Source of the DNA: Deltaproteobacteria bacterium
GTDB lineage: Bacteria > Desulfobacterota > DSM-4660 > Desulfatiglandales > Desulfatiglandaceae
Direction of reading: 5' to 3'
NCBI GenBank assembly: GCA_018644785.1
Contig: JABGPV010000255.1
Coordinates: 1 to 7,068, forward strand
DNA length: 7,068 nt
Each line of letters begins with the position of its first letter. The first letter of the stretch is position 1. Below are positions 1-5,293 of the stretch, piece after piece. The position numbers and the translations under genes were made by a program. The notes under the pieces are model-generated. The model did no database searches. It saw nothing but the letters and a program-made list of their open reading frames with translations, and was not told the origin of the DNA.

Positions 1-1701
1 GTTATAACCCAGCCTGGACAATATCCCGCTTGCAATCTCCCTCTGCCTCTCCTCATCATCAACCACCAGGACTTTCTCTCCGTGCCCGCAGTAATCTTCC
101 AAAGAGACCTGTCCCCTCTCGTCAGCCACTTGTTCCCTGGTCGTCGGGAAATAGAGCTCAAATATTGTTCCTTTCTCACTGCTCTTGACGTTTATGTATC
201 CGTCATGATCTTGCATACTGTTCCACACAACAGCCAGACCCAAACCCGTACCACTTCTGCCCATCACTTTCTTGGTGTAAAAAGGCTCAAAGATCCTATC
301 AAGGTCTTGAGGGGATATCCCGGAACCATCATCTGATATGGTCAGCACCACATATTCACCTGTGCGGACATCTTCATATCCCTTGAGGGGTTGGTTCATG
401 GTTGATACAGTGACCGTTCCCCTGCCCTCAATGGCCTCTGATGCGTTTACAATCAGATTCATCAGGACCTTCTTAACGTGAGACGCTGAACCAGTGATAT
501 TTAACAATTCGGAATCAAGCTCGGTTTTGAAAGCACTTAAGGGATGGATTTTTTCGAGCTTTTGGTGTTCTGCAGAATTCAGATATTCCTCAACCACGGC
601 ATTGAGGTTTAGAACTTCCTTACCGCTTGCTACCCCCCTGGCGATGGTCAACAAGTCTCCCACAACATCGGCAGCCCTCATCCCGGACTCTTGTATTGTC
701 TTTATGGGTTTCCTGAGCGGGCTGTCTTCCGGGAGATCCATTAGAAGCAGTTCGGGGTAGCTTACAATCCCCGAGAGGATGTTATTCAGGTCATGAGCAA
801 TACCTCCCGCCATAAGCCCCATGGCTTCCATTTTCTTTGATCTGGCAAGTTTCTCTTCACTTGCCCTCAATGCCTCTTCGGCATGAATCTTTTCAGTAAC
901 GTCATGGGCAATTTGGAGGACTCCCATGATGTCTCCGTTCTCGTCAAAAACCGGCTCACCTTTCTCATCCCATACACGTCCATCGGGAGTTCGCATTATG
1001 GTCTGCTCGGTCTTTCTGGTTTTGAACGCCTTTACTGTAGGGCAACCATCACAAGGAGTCTCCGGATCAGCCCAGAGTTCATAGCATTTGTGCCCGATTA
1101 TCTCATCCATTGTTCTCTTGACTGAATCAGCGGAGGTTTTGTTTGTCCACAAGACCTCCAGATTCTCATTAACGAAAGCAAGATTGGTTGTGATGCCGTC
1201 CAGTATGGCGGCTTTTTGAGCCTCACTTTCCCGCAACGCCTCCTCGGCCCGTTTGCGTTTGGTAATATCTCTGGATTGGGCCAAAAGACAATCCTCTCCT
1301 GCATATGATATCGGTTTTGCTGAAAACTCAGAATAGTAGACCTCACCGTTTTTCCGACGAAAAGAGACCACAACATCCTCGGCCTTGCCGTGTTTTTTTA
1401 GGATTCCGATGAATCGATCCCTTTCGGCAGGCTTTGCGTATAGACTGATGTTGGACGGAGTCTCACCGAGAACCTCTTTGCGGGAATAACCGGTCTGATG
1501 GCAAAATCCGTCATTGACATAAAGATACTGACCATCCTTTATCCGAGTGACCGTGATAGAGTCGGTTATACTTTCAAATGATTTTCGGTATTTTTCCTCG
1601 CTGTCCTTCAGGGCTGCTTCACTCTTTTTTAGCGCTCCTTGAGTCTTTTTCAAGGCCTGAACTTGCTTTTCCAACTCCGCATAGGTCGGTTTTTCAGACA
1701 T
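1..1701 (-). CDS. Hybrid sensor histidine kinase (PAS-PAS-HisKA-HATPase-REC), 3' end outside window
   Basis: A cytoplasmic signalling kinase that should autophosphorylate on His and pass the phosphate to a fused receiver. The 567 visible codons stay open to the window edge. Residues 1-35 are charged and coiled-coil-like. PAS 1 spans about 36-150, ending at DITKRKRAEEAL, and PAS 2 about 160-275, ending at DVTEKIHAEEAL. PAS 2 carries Cys206, Cys217 and Cys220. The H-box is GGIAHDLNN with His303 as phosphoacceptor. The N-box is NLIVNASEAI with Asn415 and Asn419. The G1 box is DDGSGI (457-462) and the G2 box GTGLGLA (484-490). A receiver begins at VLVVDDE (544-550) and is cut at residue 567, so its phosphoacceptor Asp is not visible. 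No membrane segment is seen, so the ligand is probably intracellular. ATG at 1701 is preferred over ATG at 1707 because AGGT at 1709-1712 is spaced better from it; an in-frame TAG lies at 1711-1713. The signal is unknown. Confidence 0.93.
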   Translation of the reverse strand, partial: MSEKPTYAELEKQVQALKKTQGALKKSEAALKDSEEKYRKSFESITDSITVTRIKDGQYLYVNDGFCHQTGYSRKEVLGETPSNISLYAKPAERDRFIGILKKHGKAEDVVVSFRRKNGEVYYSEFSAKPISYAGEDCLLAQSRDITKRKRAEEALRESEAQKAAILDGITTNLAFVNENLEVLWTNKTSADSVKRTMDEIIGHKCYELWADPETPCDGCPTVKAFKTRKTEQTIMRTPDGRVWDEKGEPVFDENGDIMGVLQIAHDVTEKIHAEEALRASEEKLARSKKMEAMGLMAGGIAHDLNNILSGIVSYPELLLMDLPEDSPLRKPIKTIQESGMRAADVVGDLLTIARGVASGKEVLNLNAVVEEYLNSAEHQKLEKIHPLSAFKTELDSELLNITGSASHVKKVLMNLIVNASEAIEGRGTVTVSTMNQPLKGYEDVRTGEYVVLTISDDGSGISPQDLDRIFEPFYTKKVMGRSGTGLGLAVVWNSMQDHDGYINVKSSEKGTIFELYFPTTREQVADERGQVSLEDYCGHGEKVLVVDDEERQREIASGILSRLGYN

Positions 1702-1774
1702 AATCATTACCTACGAAATTAAATTTTTTCCGATTTGCGATTAACGAGCACAAGTCCAGCATCGCCTTCGAGCC

Positions 1775-1804
1775 AAAATACGCCGATTTTCAATCAGATG
1801 CCAA
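1775..1804 (-). promoter_or_regulatory. Possible sigma70-type promoter for the histidine kinase
   Basis: On the minus strand TTGGCA (1799-1804) is followed after 18 bp by TATTTT (1775-1780), which would give a leader of about 65 nt before the kinase ATG. The -35 matches consensus at 5 of 6 positions and the -10 at 4 of 6. The region is AT-rich, so a chance match is quite possible. Confidence 0.25.
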
Positions 1805-1853
1805 CAAAAAAATCAAAACGTGCTCAATGCAGAATACATATTGCGGCCTTTGA

Positions 1854-1872
1854 AAATTCCGGGGGCACAATA
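1854..1872 (-). repeat. GGGGACAC-type short repeat, copy 3 (inverted, partial)
   Basis: Read on the minus strand, this stretch matches 18 of 19 bases of the core TATTGTGTCCCCGGAATTT found at 3513-3531; the difference is C for T before the C run. It lies in the opposite orientation to the copies at 2005-2044 and 3491-3530. The flanks do not extend the match. It may be a decayed REP-like unit of the same family. Confidence 0.6.
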
Positions 1873-2004
1873 ATTAACGATTCCCTCCGTTTGCCGTGGA
1901 TATTTCGGTCTAGCCCTTTTCTTCAGAAATGTTTTACCGGCAACACCTGCCCGTAAATATCGTTCATCCTTCACACGTCCAGAAAACCGTCAATGCCGTA
2001 ACTG

Positions 2005-2044
2005 ACAACAGCTGTCAATATTTTTGTATTGTGTCCCCAGAATT
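2005..2044 (+). repeat. 40-bp GGGGACAC-type direct repeat, copy 1
   Basis: This segment matches 3491-3530 at 36 of 40 positions, in the same orientation. It contains GTATTGTGTCCCCAGAATT; the reverse complement reads GGGGACACAATAC. Repeats with a GGGGACA core are, from general knowledge, typical of REP-like elements moved by RAYT transposases. No such transposase is in this window. The two direct copies bracket about 1.5 kb containing the toxin-antitoxin pair, the OB-fold remnant and both 86-88 bp elements. Confidence 0.8.
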
Positions 2045-2104
2045 ATATGGTACCTGTTTTTTTAGTCTTCAATGAACCCGGCCTACTTTAAAGAAGAAAA
2101 TTGT

Positions 2105-2566
2105 TCAGAGATCCGTTACGTCCAGCGTACTCAAAAGGCTTCGGATTATCAGAAGGAAGTCGCCGGGTCGCAGCACTTTGATCAGATCAGAAGCGGGTGT
2201 GAAATGACGCACGTTAAAGGTCAGGAAATAAGGGCATCCTTCCCTCAAGGCGGCAACAAGAATCGGTAAATCTTTTGGGTCCGCCTGTCCCCTAAACGGG
2301 ATCAGATCATCCAGATGCGGATCGCCAATAATGCGGAGCGATCGATTCGCCAGAAGATGAAATTCGGGCAGTTTATCGGGTAGTTTTTCTGCGAGATTAC
2401 GTTCAACCTCTGTCATGGCCTGTTCTGAAGTAACACAATCTATAAGCGTGATTTCTCCCATCCGCAATACCACATGACTGGCGCCATGCTCAGATGGCGC
2501 TGCAGCGCCGGCAAAGATAACATCAGCATCTACAAATATGGTGAGCTTACTTTTCGCTCTGGCCAT
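2105..2566 (-). CDS. PIN-domain putative toxin (VapC-like ribonuclease)
   Basis: A 153-aa PIN-domain protein, probably a Mg-dependent RNase acting as the toxin of a type II toxin-antitoxin pair. It begins with the PIN strand TIFVDADVIFAG, where Asp13 is the likely first catalytic acid and Asp15 a neighbour. EVERNL supplies Glu53. DPKDLPILVAAL supplies Asp96 and Asp99, followed by YFLTFNVRHF. The usual fourth acid of the TGD-type motif is Asn118 here, as in a number of PIN proteins. The architecture is closest to the 'putative toxin, PIN family' group rather than short classical VapC. The ATG at 2566 is chosen because GGAG (2571-2574) lies just upstream and it sits inside the last codons of the antitoxin gene, giving a 20-nt overlap and likely translational coupling. 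An in-frame ATG at 2608 would add 14 residues absent from PIN folds. The target RNA is unknown. Confidence 0.82.
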   Translation of the reverse strand: MARAKSKLTIFVDADVIFAGAAAPSEHGASHVVLRMGEITLIDCVTSEQAMTEVERNLAEKLPDKLPEFHLLANRSLRIIGDPHLDDLIPFRGQADPKDLPILVAALREGCPYFLTFNVRHFTPASDLIKVLRPGDFLLIIRSLLSTLDVTDL

Positions 2567-2822
2567 ATTTCTCCGCCGAGTAACGTTTACGTTGCTCACG
2601 CAGGGCATTGAGCATATCTTTGGTGCTCAGCCCGGCTTCTAAGCGCGCCCTCTCGATTTCGCGCGCTAATTCCGGAACAAGGGGGACCATTTGTGTCAAA
2701 ACAAAAATACCGTTCAGGTCTATTAAGCGAAAACTATCCCCTGACTTGATCTTGTACCGCTCCCGAAATTCAGCGGGCAAGGTGATCGTACCCCGCTGAC
2801 GAACCTGTATTGTCGTATCCAT
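2547..2822 (-). CDS. AbrB/SpoVT-type antitoxin (VapB-like)
   Basis: A 91-aa protein with an N-terminal swapped-hairpin AbrB domain at about residues 4-45. QVRQRGTITLPAEFRERYKI and GDSFRLIDLNGIFVL show the conserved R-G-x-I-T-L-P and G-D motifs. These proteins dimerise, bind operator DNA and neutralise a partner toxin. The C-terminal half (46-91) is charged and probably helical (ELAREIERARLEAGLS), fitting a toxin-binding tail. The ATG at 2822 has an AGGAG (2830-2834) seven bases upstream. The gene precedes and overlaps the PIN gene, the standard antitoxin-first order, so it probably autorepresses the operon. A candidate promoter lies at 2869-2897. The family call is firm; the pairing with the PIN protein is inferred from context. 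Confidence 0.88.
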   Translation of the reverse strand: MDTTIQVRQRGTITLPAEFRERYKIKSGDSFRLIDLNGIFVLTQMVPLVPELAREIERARLEAGLSTKDMLNALREQRKRYSAEKYGQSEK

Positions 2823-2868
2823 CTGTCTGCTCCTGCTGTATATCTGCCGTTACTGATTTCCCGAAGTC

Positions 2869-2897
2869 ACTGTACATCAATTGCTGCGTTACGTCAA
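2869..2897 (-). promoter_or_regulatory. Candidate promoter of the AbrB-PIN operon
   Basis: Minus strand TTGACG (2892-2897), a 17-bp spacer, then TACAGT (2869-2874), about 46 bases before the antitoxin ATG. Spacing is ideal and both boxes are close to consensus. An AbrB-type antitoxin would be expected to bind here, but I see no convincing palindrome, only a weak repetition of CGTTAC near 2849 and 2887. Confidence 0.45.
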
Positions 2898-2972
2898 ACC
2901 AAGAAAGACCGCGATGCAAATGGGTCAAAAATTCATTTTGGAGAATTCATCGGGAATGGGACAAAAAAAAAA

Positions 2973-3060
2973 GAAAAGGGGGACAGATTTAATTTTCATC
3001 GCTACTGAGCCTGATTTTCGTGTTGTCAATATCAAAAAAAATAAATCTGTCCCCTTTTCT
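2973..3060 (+). repeat. 88-bp GGGGACAG hairpin element, copy 1 (BIME-like)
   Basis: The element has inverted terminal arms: GAAAAGGGGGACAGATTTA on the left and ATAAATCTGTCCCCTTTTC on the right. The arms surround a middle segment of about 45 bp containing CATCGCTACTGAGCCTGA and TTTTCGTGTTGTCAAT. It matches 3389-3474 in the same orientation with only four substitutions and two single-base indels. Paired inverted GGGGACA units fit a REP/BIME element mobilised in trans by a RAYT transposase (family knowledge; no transposase is present here). Its right end abuts the truncated OB-fold reading frame exactly. Confidence 0.85.
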
Positions 3061-3191
3061 GGGAATTTCTCCACTATCTGGGAGAACACCAACCGAAGGA
3101 TGTGGCCATCGGCATGAAGGTTGAGGCCGTTTTCAAGCCAAAGGCAGAGAGAACCATAGGCGATATCAAATATTTCAAACCCCTGGCCTAA
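3060..3191 (+). pseudogene. 3' remnant of a DUF35/OB-fold Zn-ribbon (thiolase-associated) gene
   Basis: A plus-strand frame ending at TAA 3189-3191 encodes HYLGEHQPKDVAIGMKVEAV followed by FKPKAERTIGDIKYFKPLA. This is the C-terminal end of the OB-fold domain of DUF35 proteins, which assist thiolases and other acyl-CoA enzymes. Only about 43 residues remain. The N-terminal zinc ribbon and most of the OB fold are missing, and the frame runs directly out of the right arm of the 88-bp element at about 3060. Loss of the 5' part by element insertion or recombination is the simplest reading. A strong terminator follows the stop immediately, confirming this as a genuine gene end. No start codon or ribosome-binding site remains; it is almost certainly not expressed as a functional protein. 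Confidence 0.75.
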
Positions 3192-3196
3192 TGAAT

Positions 3197-3230
3197 TGAA
3201 AAAGGGGTTGAACTATCAACCCCTTTTTCA
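3197..3230 (+). terminator. Rho-independent terminator (probably bidirectional)
   Basis: A perfect 15-bp inverted repeat (3197-3211 with 3216-3230) has a 4-base ACTA loop. The stem is A-rich, then GGGGTTGA, loop, TCAACCCC, then T-rich. It lies five bases after the stop of the OB-fold remnant and would have ended that transcript. The A tract on one side and T tract on the other allow function in both directions, so it also shields the antitoxin promoter region from transcription on the other side. Confidence 0.88.
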
Positions 3231-3355
3231 TAGGTGATAGAGGCTATATTCATACTATCGCAGCAGAGTCTTGCTTTGTCCTTCACACAGACACCCGCCA
3301 AAACCATGCAACAATTCCGAATCAATCGTTGAAAATAGGCGTAGACGAATCTTGA

Positions 3356-3389
3356 ACGCCAAATTCAACCGCCATGATCATGATCAAGG
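3356..3389 (-). pseudogene. 34-bp copy of the lipoprotein gene 3' end (LDHDHGG-stop)
   Basis: Read on the minus strand this encodes LDHDHGG followed by TGA (3365-3367) and ATTTGGCGT. It matches the end of the lipoprotein gene at 6469-6502 at 31 of 34 positions, in the same orientation. The match covers about nine bases past the stop codon, so shared protein composition cannot explain it. Upstream on the coding strand the frame runs straight into the 86-bp element, so no more of the gene is present. It may be a relic of a paralogous gene, or one side of an insertion that duplicated the target gene's end. Confidence 0.6.
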
Positions 3390-3474
3390 AAAAGGGGACA
3401 GATTTATTCTTCATCGCTACTGGGCCTGATTTTCGTGTTGTCAATGTCAAAAAAATAAATCTGTCCCCTTTTCT
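3389..3474 (+). repeat. 86-bp GGGGACAG hairpin element, copy 2 (BIME-like)
   Basis: The terminal arms are a perfect 20-bp inverted repeat: GAAAAGGGGACAGATTTATT (3389-3408) and its complement (3454-3473). The middle repeats that of copy 1 at 2973-3060, with GAGC changed to GGGC and AATATC to AATGTC. The close similarity of the two copies suggests recent spread or duplication. It begins immediately at the end of the 34-bp lipoprotein-end copy. Confidence 0.87.
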
Positions 3475-3490
3475 GCTTTTCTGGTAGCTA

Positions 3491-3530
3491 ACAACAGTAG
3501 TCAATAATTTTGTATTGTGTCCCCGGAATT
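3491..3530 (+). repeat. 40-bp GGGGACAC-type direct repeat, copy 2
   Basis: It matches 2005-2044 at 36 of 40 positions and shares its core with the inverted copy at 1854-1872. It starts 17 bases after the 86-bp element and ends about 90 bases before the endonuclease start. TTGTGT within it could act as the -35 box of a promoter reading into that gene. Confidence 0.8.
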
Positions 3531-3543
3531 TCTTCGGTAATAT
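3515..3543 (+). promoter_or_regulatory. Possible promoter for the BglII-like gene, -35 inside the repeat
   Basis: TTGTGT (3515-3520), a 17-bp spacer and TAATAT (3538-3543) precede the endonuclease start by about 75 bases. The spacing is ideal. The -35 matches only in TTG and the -10 at 4 of 6 positions. If real, the repeat would supply half of the promoter. Confidence 0.28.
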
Positions 3544-3601
3544 TACTCAGGCTACAGGATAAAAAGATCATTTAAACCTTCACAGCTTAGAACTGTCGAT
3601 T

Positions 3602-3607
3602 GGGGAG
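3602..3607 (+). promoter_or_regulatory. Ribosome-binding site deciding the endonuclease start
   Basis: GGGGAG lies ten bases before GTG 3618, slightly long spacing but the only good Shine-Dalgarno sequence in the area. The alternative in-frame start, TTG at 3600, overlaps this motif and has no purine-rich site upstream. An in-frame TAG at 3588-3590 rules out earlier starts. Confidence 0.5.
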
Positions 3608-3617
3608 TACCCTAGAC

Positions 3618-4490
3618 GTGGCTTTACTGCGACACACAATTAGCAAGTCGACTCTATTTGAAGGGTTTGCGGTGCCCAAATCATTGGAGTCATGGGTCGA
3701 TGCACCAGGCCGAGGCCAGAAAAGGGAACTGACTTTGCTATTTGACGAACAACGCGCTAAAGCGACATTAAGACGGATCGCGAATGCTAGGGGGCATGTA
3801 CAAATCAAATACGAGAACAAAAGAGGGCTGCCATTCCGGCAATGGCTTGCGTCTCTCTTTACTCATACTGAAGACGGCATGGGGGGTGAGTATATTGAAT
3901 TAGATAAAATTGATGATGATACTTATAGGGTGTCTCCCTTTCCTTTCAGCGAAAAGCCAGAGGACCGCTTGACCGTCCTGGAATGGATATTCCATCGCAC
4001 TAACAAACATGCATTTCATAGTCGTGACGCAGTTCGCGAGATTCCGGCTATTGTTCAGGGTGTTCAGTTCTGTCCCTCAGAGGGGCAGGCATTCTACAAC
4101 CGCCAGTTGTCCCATCGCTTTGTCTCTTGGGAGTGGCAGCGGGAGCAGCGAGCCATCCCGGAATTGCCCCTAAAATGCGATTTCATCAAAAATAATGTAC
4201 AAGTCGAAGTCGAGTTCGGAAACGCACGAACCTACTACCAGGACTACATCAAGTTTTTGCTGGCATTTCAGCAGAGAACGATAAAACTCGGTGTGCTCAT
4301 AGTACCTACCGAGAACTTTTCACATTCTCTATGTCTGATCGGACAAGAGAAGGCGAAGGAAAAGGGTCGAAAATCATACAGCGGCATGATACATATGGAG
4401 AAGGTCCGACGAGAACTTCCATTTCTTGCTTTCATGCTTAAGATGCCGCTTGTAATCGCTGGCATCGACATCTACAGAAGTTCGACGTGA
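3618..4490 (+). CDS. BglII-like restriction endonuclease with N-terminal extension
   Basis: A 290-aa protein, probably a PD-(D/E)XK DNA endonuclease. The C-terminal half carries KCDFIKNNVQVEVEFGN, where Asp188, Glu197 and Glu199 have the D-x8-E-x-E/Q layout of BglII (D84, E93, Q95 from memory). This is followed by YYQDYIKFLLAFQ and GVLIVPT, matching the strand-helix-strand pattern of the BglII/BamHI group. BglII itself is about 223 aa; here roughly 100 extra N-terminal residues (LFEGFAVPKSL, GHVQIKYENK, PFRQWLASLF) form a separate domain that I do not recognise, possibly for DNA recognition. Homologous family enzymes act as dimers on palindromic sites, but the site here cannot be read from sequence. 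No methyltransferase or controller gene lies in this window, so the protein may be an orphan, modification-dependent, or paired with a distant enzyme. GTG 3618 is chosen for its GGGGAG; TTG 3600 would add six residues. Convergent with the operon downstream. Confidence 0.72.
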   Translation: MALLRHTISKSTLFEGFAVPKSLESWVDAPGRGQKRELTLLFDEQRAKATLRRIANARGHVQIKYENKRGLPFRQWLASLFTHTEDGMGGEYIELDKIDDDTYRVSPFPFSEKPEDRLTVLEWIFHRTNKHAFHSRDAVREIPAIVQGVQFCPSEGQAFYNRQLSHRFVSWEWQREQRAIPELPLKCDFIKNNVQVEVEFGNARTYYQDYIKFLLAFQQRTIKLGVLIVPTENFSHSLCLIGQEKAKEKGRKSYSGMIHMEKVRRELPFLAFMLKMPLVIAGIDIYRSST

Positions 4491-4666
4491 GAAGGGGCTG
4501 AGGGATTCGGGGGACAATTCAAAGGAAAGCTTAAGATGAGCGATAGTTTTTGGCTTGAGTTTCACGAGGAGAAACTGCCCATGGATTCCTTTTCTTCTGG
4601 ATAAACCCACTCCCCTTGCGGTTAATGTATAGCGTCTGGTTAGCGCTTTTCATTATAATTTGTTGT

Positions 4667-5293
4667 TTAATGCATAGAGCGAGATACACTATCTCTTATT
4701 CTTGTAAAATGGACTGACAATTTGAAAAGGAATAGATAAAACCCGTAGTCGCTTAATGTGAAAATTCTTCTATTGGACAATTCTTGGCTTTCAATTGAAT
4801 CAGCCGGGCAATTGTTCAAGCGATCAAAGAAAATAATTGAATCATTCTGAAATGTCCCGCCTTTTGGAAGATAGAAGATATGGCTTATGTACTGTTTCCT
4901 TATGTCAGATATATGCGAATTTATTGACTGAATTGACTTCTTCCCTGTTTCAACATGACTTTTGATCAAACTTTGTTCATATTTGCCAAGATTGAATATA
5001 GGAGTATAAACCATCCGCAATGGCATTAAGCGCTTATTAGATGAATCAATATCACAAGTGTTTGACAATATCATTCCAGGCACTTTACCAATCTCTGTAC
5101 TCGGGAAATTTATGTAGAGCAAATTTTGTATTCCATCTCCCTGAAAAATATTTTCCTCTTCGGACAATTGTGAGGTGTAAATCCTCTGATCAATATTATC
5201 TGGGAAATGGCCCAATTCCTTAAACAGTTCTTGTTGAGCTGTCGAAGACAAATATTGCGGGAGATATTTTTTAACTTCTTCAAATGGAATCAT
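4667..5293 (-). CDS. Unknown protein with SNTCDID motif, third gene of operon
   Basis: A soluble-looking 208-aa protein that I cannot assign to a named family. It has a helical N-terminus (FEEVKKYLPQYLSSTAQQEL), a central GMILSNTCDIDSSNKR with Cys80 and Asp81 in a hydrophobic-strand context, then YTPIF and HIFYLP strands. It ends with LSDYGFYLFLFKLSVHFTR, which reads like a conserved C-terminal helix. S-x-(T/S)-C-D-(I/L) motifs recur in hypothetical proteins of accessory regions, as far as I recall, with no known activity; Cys80 could be catalytic or structural. The ATG at 5293 overlaps the previous stop as ATGA, and GGGA lies upstream at 5303-5306, showing translational coupling. Base composition is AT-rich like the rest of the operon and unlike the flanking kinase and lipoprotein genes. 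No signal peptide or membrane segment is visible. Confidence 0.85.
   Translation of the reverse strand: MIPFEEVKKYLPQYLSSTAQQELFKELGHFPDNIDQRIYTSQLSEEENIFQGDGIQNLLYINFPSTEIGKVPGMILSNTCDIDSSNKRLMPLRMVYTPIFNLGKYEQSLIKSHVETGKKSIQSINSHISDIRKQYISHIFYLPKGGTFQNDSIIFFDRLNNCPADSIESQELSNRRIFTLSDYGFYLFLFKLSVHFTRIRDSVSRSMH

Larger units (their letters stand above)
1702..2104. other. Intergenic region without a credible gene
   Basis: About 400 bases separate the kinase start from the stop of the PIN toxin gene. I see no coding signal: the short open frames here lack ribosome-binding sites and protein-like composition. The stretch holds a candidate kinase promoter near 1775-1804 and two copies of the GGGGACAC repeat facing opposite ways (1854-1872 and 2005-2044). 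A small inverted repeat, TGACA-ACAGC-TGTCA, lies at about 2003-2017 inside the second copy. No clear terminator follows the toxin gene. Confidence 0.6.
2823..3617. other. Gene-poor, repeat-rich patch with gene remnants
   Basis: Nearly 800 bases between the antitoxin start and the endonuclease start contain no intact gene. The patch holds, in order, the antitoxin promoter, element copy 1 (2973-3060), the 3' remnant of an OB-fold gene with its terminator (3060-3230), an unassigned stretch (3231-3355), a 34-bp copy of the lipoprotein 3' end (3356-3389), element copy 2 (3389-3474) and a 40-bp repeat (3491-3530). Short open frames here run through the repeats and are not credible proteins. Two degenerate GGGACA motifs, at about 2958 and in the 5' arm of copy 1, hint at older repeat layers. 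Confidence 0.6.

Noticed and set aside
883..1376. Open frames on both strands within 82-1376
   Set aside because: They are alternative-frame shadows of the histidine kinase, whose continuous minus-strand frame with clear PAS, HisKA and HATPase motifs covers the whole interval.
2810..3117. Plus-strand open frames of 60 and 78 codons upstream of and through element copy 1
   Set aside because: They cross the antitoxin promoter and the hairpin element, have lysine-rich low-complexity translation from poly-A runs, and the second reads the OB-fold remnant in the wrong frame.
3322..3504. 60-codon minus-strand open frame running through element copy 2
   Set aside because: It is made of repeat sequence (both GGGGACAG arms are translated) plus the 34-bp lipoprotein-end copy in another frame; no ribosome-binding site and no protein-like conservation pattern.
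2973..3530. CRISPR array from the repeated sequences
   Set aside because: There are only two copies of each unit, of different families, at irregular spacing, with gene remnants between them and no cas genes.
4536..4604. 22-codon plus-strand open frame (MSDSFWLEFHEEKL...) after the endonuclease gene, with AAAGGA upstream
   Set aside because: Too short to support; no recognisable domain, no partner, and the upstream purine run is spaced only moderately well. It could be a truncated gene start but nothing confirms it.
4619..4652. Possible integron attC-like site (GCGTCTGGTTAGCGC)
   Set aside because: The core does not fit the GTTRRRY/RYYYAAC consensus, there is no second matching arm, and no integrase or cassette array is visible.
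4620..4660. Terminator between the endonuclease gene and the convergent operon
   Set aside because: Only a 4-bp AGCG/CGCT stem is seen, without a clear U tract in the right place for either strand.
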